Assembly (NCBI GenBank): GCA_022701365.1
Contig: JAKUHH010000030.1
Span: forward strand, 187,107-251,106
Length of the DNA stretch: 64,000 nt
Direction of reading: 5' to 3'
Source of the DNA: Mycocentrospora acerina
Lineage: Eukaryota > Ascomycota > Dothideomycetes > Pleosporales
Shown: one piece after another, positions 57,629 through 64,000 of the stretch
How positions within the stretch are numbered: position 1 is the first letter of the stretch
How the letters are laid out: every line of letters starts with the position of its first letter
Made by a program: the position numbers and the translations under genes
Notes under the pieces: model-generated
Told to the model about the DNA's origin: nothing
Seen by the model: the letters and a program-made list of their open reading frames with translations, nothing else
The model's database searches: none

Positions 57629-58740
57629 TGGGCTTTAATGTGATGGAAGAGGCTTTCCGTGGTTTTAGGCGCGGACCAATGATGATTAGAGAGTTTGCTT
57701 GCGACCGTTGGGCTTAAAAGCTTGGTGAGAGTCGTGGAGGTGAAGGTTGATGAGTGCGACAGGTGGAGGTCGAGTTGGCGATGCGGCGAGGTGTGGTGAG
57801 CTTCCAATGTGTTTCTTGGCATTGCTCCGCTTCTGGCTTTGGCTTGAACTTGAACTTGAACTTCTACAATATTTTGTCTGGCTTTACCGAATACAGTGTT
57901 GATTCGAGCAAACGAAAGATGATACGCTGGTTCTTCTGCTCCTTTTCCTTATGTTCTGACGCGAAAGTCGAGTTTGTTTTGTTGGCGTACAACTAAGCCA
58001 ATCGATCACTTCAGTCTCTGTGGAACTTGATCATAGGCAGCTGAAGCAGTTTCGGCAGTTTTAGCATTTTTGGCAAACAAGTCCTATCAAAGGTGACTGC
58101 ATAGTACAAAATCTTCTAAAGAACAGTTCACGTAGCTCTGCTTCTGGTGTCTTCCATGAGAACAAGTAAAGAAACAGTCTTTAAGATAGTAGCCAGGAAA
58201 CTAGGAATAAGCTTCTGTACCTAGTCTTTTCCGTGTTTTCCCGAGTATTTGACAAAGCTACAAACTGGGTTCAAACGATGTATTATTAAATTACATTTCT
58301 TTGTTTCAGCTGCACATCTTGAATACCTTGGGCTGGAATCAATTATAAAACCACAGCAGCCCTATCATCACAAAAGCTAAATTAAAACACCCTGGTATAT
58401 TCCCCACTCGTCCAGAACTTAGATACTGACAATATGCGGCGCGCAAAAGGTACTCAAATTCGTCCACCCCACTATTCCACCACCAGTGACGTCACATTCC
58501 ACTCAACGCGTCGCCCCATGACCCTCTACGTATCGCCTGCAGCCTACTTCCCCTCCGCTAGATACGCTACCTACAAACAAGATAACCCACTGCCAATACC
58601 AGGGTGCACAATCATAAATACCCTTTCTGTCCCTCACCTCCTGCATGTCCATTAAACTCACGACATTTCCAAAACACTCCAAGATCCTCCTCCCACAAAC
58701 ACCCTCCCTCCACTACTTCACCCAAACAACAATCTCCAAC
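57629..58740. promoter_or_regulatory. divergent intergenic region, EMC5 / I78 protein
   Basis: A 1.1-kb gap holding both promoters, with a CTTGAA hexanucleotide repeat (3 units) at 57843-57864 and a CT/CA-rich leader before ATG 58741. The small frame at 58434 has no support. Confidence 0.45.
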
Positions 58741-59125
58741 ATGCCTCTCGTAGTCCCCGGTCTTCAGTCCAAAGATGGCTCTGGAGGAGACGACTGGATG
58801 AGCAAGCTCATGGGCAAGAAGCTCGGCGAGCAGCACAACGAGACCGTACGTTACGTTCCAGCACACCACCATCACCACCACCAACCCCGACGTCAATTCT
58901 TTAGCCACCGCCCTAAATCCTTTCCTCAAATACCGACATTCTATTCTTTCATATGTTTAGAAGAGTGGAAAAACTGACTGCTCGCAGACATTTGCGAAAA
59001 AGGATCTCCCCGAGCAACACCGCATCATCAAGCCCGACAGCATGAGCACAACGGACCACAGGCCCGAGAGGCTGAACATTCACGTTGATGACGACGGGAC
59101 AGTCAAGAAGGTCGTGCATGGTTGA
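58741..59125 (+). CDS. peptidase inhibitor I78 family protein
   Basis: Two short exons (58741-58845, 58988-59125) give 80 codons and were too small to stand out as one frame. MPLVVPGLQSKDG, DDWMSKLMGKKLGE and the C-terminal RPERLNIHVDDDGTVKKVVHG match the fungal I78 (potato-inhibitor-I-like) proteins. There is no signal peptide, so it is probably cytosolic. Known: some family members inhibit serine proteases; the role of this fungal branch is uncertain. The 142-nt intron starts GTACGT and ends CGCAG. Confidence 0.85.
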
Positions 59126-59582
59126 ATAAGAATATGGATGTATGGGCTATATGGCGTTTGGTATTAGGAACAACCTCATGAGGTGTTCATGTCAATAACG
59201 AGAATGGCTAGTAATGAAACTTGTCTGTTTTCAAGATTTGAATCCTCGTGTTACTTTGGGAAAATACAATCTACATGGTGACGTAGGACGTGAAGTCTGG
59301 CCGTGCTCTGTAATAAGCCTGTTGTGTGGTATTGAGGCACTATTTTGTTCTTACTCCCCATAGAATCATGATTATCGTGCTGCCTCTAATCGTAAAATTG
59401 TTCAATCAGCTTTGAAAAGGACAGACTACACTCGATCGTGTATTATCCAAGTGTCGACTAGGAAAAGTATCAAAAGAGCCACTCTTTTGACTATAAGTAA
59501 AGGAGACCTTACTTTACATACTCGAACTTAAATCAAACACAAACGCCAAATTTGCCATGACGAAGAGACCCTTCACTACTCT
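59126..59582. other. convergent intergenic region
   Basis: 3' ends of the I78 and CLC genes. No other feature recognised. Confidence 0.4.
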
Positions 59583-62086
59583 TCACTCCTCTTCCTCTTC
59601 CTCCAGCTGTTCCAGAAATCCCACTAGCCTCTTCTTGATGACTACGCCTACCAGCATCCCCGTCCCCTCCTCAGTAATACACAAATACCTCAACCCCAGC
59701 TTTGAGAACATCTCCACTGCATACTCCAGCGGTGCCTTCGCGCAAAGTGTCAGTGGCGTTCTATCCACAAACGGTGAGAGGTCAACTTCCAACGTCTCTG
59801 GCGCGATAGAATCCTCGCTCTGTCCCAGAAGACGGATCTGAAACTCATGCTGTGAATGGGGAACAAGTTTCTCGAGGCCAAATTCGAGTTCGGATTGCGA
59901 GATGTAACCTTGGAGAATGGGTATGGTGGACGGAGCATGTGCTTGCACGAGCACAAGTCCCGCATCCATGAGTCCTCTCTGTCGTAGCTGAGAGAGCTTT
60001 GTAGAGAGAAGAGATTGCGGAACACAGTTTGAAGGCGGGACGTGGATAGTGATTTCTTGCATTGTGCGTTGTGGTGGGATGAGCACATCTACAGTCCTGT
60101 TTTGCTTTCGTACAATATTCAGTGCGACGTCCGGGTCGAGAAATGGGTGGCCAAGCACGTTTTGCGCGAGATCATACACGCTCTCTGAGGATATAGAGTC
60201 GGCGACCCACTTGGCAACAAGGATGGCGAGCATGTGCGGGACAACGTATGATAGTTGGCCTGTGAGCTCGAACATGATGACTGCGAGAGATATAGTCATG
60301 CGCGAGACGCCAGCAAGAAAGGCCGCAGATCCGACCATTGCGAAGATGCCGGGGGAGATAGAGGGGATAAGTTGTCCTATGAGACGGCCGAAGAGAGCGC
60401 CAGCGTCGAGTGCAGGAATGATGACGCCGCTAGGGACTTTGATTCCGAAGGTAATGATTGTAAGGAGGAGCTTGGTAAAGGTCCCGTAGAGAAGGTAGAA
60501 GATGTACGTCCAGTTTGTTGTGTTGCTAGGTTCTTCGTTACGACAAACCCACGAGTCTGACGATGGGTTGCCATCGTTGCAGTCCACAAGAAGATTCTTG
60601 ATGATGATGTCTCCAGGTTCTCGGGTCAAGGGGTTGGGAAACTGGAGTAGGGCTGTGGCAAGCACAACGAGGGCGACTTCTAGGATGGGGTTGGACTTTA
60701 TGATCGTGAAGGAGCGGAACCACTTGCTCCACAGGAAGTTCAGCTTGCAGAACAGACCACCAAAAACGCCTCCAGCAACTCCGAGGAGAATAAAAACCAG
60801 GTAGTGAATGGGTTCATAATCCGTTCCATAATTGGTTTCAAAGAGGACAAGCTTCCCAGTACCGGTCGGATTGAGCGCCTTGAGAACCATCGCAGCTATC
60901 AAGCTACACAAGAACGCACGCCACAAGACTTTCCTCGGGAAGTATGTGCTGATCTCCTCGTAGCTGAACAAAACGCCTCCAATGGGTGCGCCAAATGCGA
61001 CGCTCAGACCGCTGGAACAAGCAGCACTAAGCAATTCGCGCATCTTGCGCCCGTTGTCGCTATATTTGGGAAACAAGGAGCCGACGAGGTATCCTACGCA
61101 TGTTGAAATATGCACGAATGGGCCTTCCTTGCCGAGACACATACCAGTCGATACGGCGAAGATGGCGCCAAATGCTTTGACAACGAGGACACGAAATGAG
61201 AGAAAAGACGGAATTGAGAAACCGGACAGGATTGTCTTGATCTCTGGAATACCAGAACCGGCTGCCATGTACATGACCTTGCCTGCTGGTGCCGTTTTTG
61301 GCTCAGGATGCGGACTTGAACTCGAGCTCGAAGTCTCATTCGTATATTCTCCAACCAAGATCACTGGAACGTTGGCTTTCGACACATCTGGTATCGATTT
61401 ATCCTGCTCTTCAGACCCTACACTTGGCAAAGAGCTCTTTGTTAGCATTGTCGCGCTCGAACTGACAACGCCAAAGACCAGCGCCATGCCAACATAGATC
61501 GCGAAGCTCGTTTTGTAGCTCTTGGACCATCCATGCCATGCTTCACACTCGCCGGCACTCGATCCTGAAATAGATCTTAGTAACGGTGTCTGTTCTTTGC
61601 AACATCCTTCGCGGTTCAGAAAGGGATTGCTGGTGCAATATCCCAGCTTCCAATCTGATACTGTCGCAACGGCAACATCAACGATGAAGGCTACACAAGC
61701 TGTAAATGTGCCGATAAGCACTACTGCAATCCATCCCGAGCATGCGTCGAACGATGAGATGAGGGTATAGCGGATGCCACGACGAGACTGAATGTATCGA
61801 AACCGGTATGAGTCCTTAACCTGACTTCACATCAGCTCTAAAGAACAAGCCTGCTTGAGAATTGGCAAGATGTAATTACCAAATCATGCAGCCAATCAAT
61901 CGTCGTATAGTCATTATATGGCAGTCGCTCTCCAACTGTGCTCCCAGCTAACTGCTGTTCTTCTTTGGTCACAGCAGAGGAAATGATCGATTGCGCTTCG
62001 TCATGCTGTTCGTACTGGAGCTGAGACAATCGGTCTGGGTGGAGGAGGGGTGTTCGTTCGCTCGCAGCCTCAGGGTCTGAAGACAT
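59583..62086 (-). CDS. CLC-type voltage-gated chloride channel / Cl-/H+ antiporter
   Basis: Two exons (62086-61880, 61820-59583) give 814 codons. The cytosolic N-terminus is rich in Glu/Gln and ends YNDYTTIDWLHDL. The CLC membrane core has the selectivity motifs GSGIPE (about 257-262) and GKEGPFVH (about 299-306, gating Glu 301). GGVLFSYEEISTYFP has the Glu pair (357-358) where exchangers keep the proton glutamate, which favours an antiporter. GVIIPALDAGALFGRL and two C-terminal CBS domains (VLIPPQRTMQEITIHV…, LSPFVDRTPLTLCAKAP…) follow, then a Glu-rich tail. Closest known yeast protein is Gef1 (Golgi/vacuole), by family reasoning; fungi have several CLC paralogues, so no symbol is given. Confidence 0.9.
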
Positions 62087-62754
62087 ATTTCACACCTGTG
62101 GGGAAGTTCCCATACCCCAATGCGCCAAAAGGGCAACAACGAGGGGATAGGCCGCTCATAATATGTGTTTGAGATAGGCCAAGTCAAGCAGCTATGGACG
62201 CCACTACATAACTAGGCTTGTTTCCATTACATGCTTATCTACCATAGAAACTCAAGCCTTCATGTATTTCACATGGTAGTGTGAGGGCCCAGATCACTAG
62301 GCTTGGGGTAGAGGTAGAGGTGGAGATAAGGAAAGATGACCAACCGCATTGGACAACATATCACGTGTTCAAATACTATCGCTCCGCGGAAATCAATACT
62401 CAACTCTGTATACAGTCAATGCCACTACTGCTGCATGAGCGAGGGAATTGTAAGGAAATGGTATATATGTACACACACTACCCGACGGTACCTTACACAA
62501 ACATACAGACCAGAAGACACTCTAACTGGTATCTGATGACCAGATCAGATCAGATCAGAAGTGTCTTTTCGTGTACGAGCCTCATCGCGACACGAAACAA
62601 CGCAAAATGTCTTCTTTAATAGCGCAGCTCTACATTAATAGTCAACACACCCCCCGAGACATGTTCCACCACACTGAAGAATTTCAACGGTAAGAAGCAC
62701 CTTATATTCTCGAACACATTTACCTTGGGCGAGTTGAGAGTGGAATAAATGCGT
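62087..62754. promoter_or_regulatory. intergenic region CLC promoter / mtHMG 3' end
   Basis: Both neighbours are on the minus strand. It contains a CAGAT pentanucleotide repeat (62541-62556) and an AT-rich middle. No gene supported. Confidence 0.4.
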
Positions 62755-63841
62755 TCAAGCCTGCGCTGGAATGTTCTCGCGATTGTATGCGTCAGCTTCT
62801 TCTTGGTATTTCTGAGTGAGGGTTAGCATTACTTAAGTCAACATCAGATTGATACATACGCTCTTCTCACTGTCACTCAATGCCTTCCATTCAGCTCCAA
62901 TAAGCGTAGCAGCATCTGTAGTCTTAATACTCTTAAAGTCACCAGTTGCCCTGCGTTCGGTGAAGAAGAACACGTAGGCGTTTCGTCGCCGCTTCGCCTG
63001 TCGGTCATCTTGAATCTTGGCTGTGTTTGCATGGTTTCCCTTCTTGGTAGACGGTAAGAGCTTTCTCAATTGAGTGCGTGCATTATTAGCAATTCGAATC
63101 TCGTCCACGGTGTGGGATTCAACCCAAGTCTGGTACTCTGCTTTTTTGGCGGTAGTCTTCTCGTTGGCAAGATGATTGTAGTGCTTTACCACACATTAGT
63201 AACTCTGACTTGATTAAAGATGGTGGGAACTGTAGACGCACTTCGATTTCTGCTGGAGTTAAGTTATTCCACTTCGCGTTGGCATCGACAATGCCCTTGG
63301 TCGTGTCCTTTGTTCCACTCAATGCCTCGCTGATGAAGATGTGACGTCCCTGCACGGTAGGCTGGGCAAAGGGCGCTCTCAGAGCCAATTTCTTGAGCTC
63401 TCTAATCTTAGCTTGCTGCTTTTCCTCAGGTGTGAGCACCTTTCTGACACGCTTCTTAGCAGGTGTCTTGGGCGCTGCCTTCTTTGCTGCTGGCTTCTTC
63501 TTGGGCTTCGCTGCCGCCTTGGTTGCCTTCTTAGGTGTGGCCTTCGCCTTGGTTGTCGTCGCCTTCTTCTTTTTTGGAGCAGCCTTCCCATCCGCCTTTG
63601 CCTTGACGGCCTTTTTCACCGTCTTAGTGGGCTTCGCGGCAAGTGTTGTTGTCGCATATGAGCGGCGGGCATCCACAAGCGCGGCTTTGTAGGCCCGCGA
63701 GATGGCGCGAGTAGCGGGTAAACTCAGGGCATTGCGGGTGAGGAGGCTGCGTCGAAGGGAGCGCGCAAGCTGTGAGAGGTTGCGAGTAGATGTTGTGGGC
63801 ACGTCGGCTGCCAGACGAGACAGTGCGGCGCGGGCTAGCAT
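62755..63841 (-). CDS. mitochondrial HMG-box DNA-packaging protein
   Basis: Three exons (63841-63242, 63183-62860, 62811-62755) give 326 codons. The N-terminus (MLARAALSRLAADVPTTSTR…) is Arg/Ser/Ala-rich without acids until residue 13, a mitochondrial presequence. A long Lys/Ala/Pro-rich linker (about 70-140) precedes two HMG-box-like units, about 160-245 (FAQPTVQGRHIFISEAL…WNNLTPAEIEHYNHLANE) and 255-325 (RRRNAYVFFFTERRATGDF…EWKALSDSEKSKYQEEA). Known relatives package mtDNA in nucleoids (yeast Abf2-like function; mtHMG1 in filamentous fungi). The last exon of 19 codons is needed to complete the second box. Confidence 0.82.
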
Positions 63842-64000
63842 TGCGAAGGTCGAGATCGAGCTTGCGCAGAGACAGGCGTATTGGGTGATGGGTGGGCGGC
63901 GGGCGCAGCTTTGGAGGGGCAGTCGGAATGCGCGTGCGCGTGTGGGTGTGTGCAGCGGGAAGCGGGCAAGTGGGCGGTGAGACTCGCAGCTGCGCGACGT
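63842..64000. promoter_or_regulatory. upstream flank of mtHMG gene
   Basis: GC-rich sequence to the window edge; promoter of the HMG gene. No further gene start seen. Confidence 0.35.

Noticed and set aside
63341..63692. Plus-strand Leu/Cys-rich frames opposite the mtHMG gene
   Set aside because: Antisense of the Lys/Ala-rich linker; no splice or start support.
1..64000. CRISPR arrays, rRNA genes, complete transposons
   Set aside because: None seen; the genome is fungal and no transposase, reverse transcriptase or repeat-spacer pattern was found.

Overview
The window is eukaryotic nuclear DNA from a filamentous ascomycete. Protein genes carry many 46-60 nt introns with GT..CTAAC/CTGAC..AG signals, an intron-bearing tRNA-Leu is present, and the set includes fungus-typical genes (MSH5, DCL2-type Dicer, a fungal_trans_2-like factor, an I78-family protein, RIC1, SAS10). 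A Pezizomycotina genome, probably a dothideomycete, fits best; this is inference from gene content, not a database match. All exon structures below were derived by hand from splice signals and frame continuity.

Left part (1-20.4 kb), mostly housekeeping: PUF6 (-), a multi-pass membrane protein (+), translation factor eEF1B-beta (-) back to back with mitochondrial chaperone HSP78 (+), the meiotic MutS homologue MSH5 (+, 11 exons), a large VPS9-ankyrin-PX-BAR endosomal protein resembling yeast Vrl1 (-), and a Cys-rich protein of unknown function (+).

Middle (20.4-41.8 kb) is an AT-richer accessory island. It holds a truncated copy of the C-terminus of a transporter located 18 kb away, a decayed gene whose sister relic lies at 54 kb, a 27-bp inverted repeat, a dsRNA-binding-domain protein, two unrecognised (partly broken) genes, a Dicer-like protein (DCL2 type), a divergently transcribed OTT_1508-like deaminase, an ER-transporter/FUSC-like membrane protein (8 exons) and an F-box/LRR-like protein. 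Dicer, the dsRBD protein and the predicted nucleic-acid deaminase lie within 11 kb. The Dicer keeps its helicase motifs, but both RNase III domains have Gln in place of a metal-binding Glu, and the second domain also has Ala for the first Glu.

Right part (41.8-64 kb) returns to gene-dense GC-richer DNA: 3-ketodihydrosphingosine reductase (-) sharing a 273-bp promoter with SAS10/UTP3 (+), RIC1 (+, with an apparent GC-AG intron), a fungal transcription factor (+), a 2.9-kb gene-poor stretch with a gene relic and tRNA-Leu(AAG), a luciferase-domain protein (+), EMC5 (-), an I78-family inhibitor (+), a CLC chloride/proton antiporter (-) and a mitochondrial HMG-box DNA-packaging protein (-).

Functional themes: ribosome biogenesis and translation (PUF6, SAS10, eEF1B), endomembrane traffic and ion balance (Vrl1-like, RIC1, CLC, EMC5, KDS reductase), mitochondrial maintenance (HSP78, mtHMG), and a putative RNA-silencing/nucleic-acid-modifying island in the middle.
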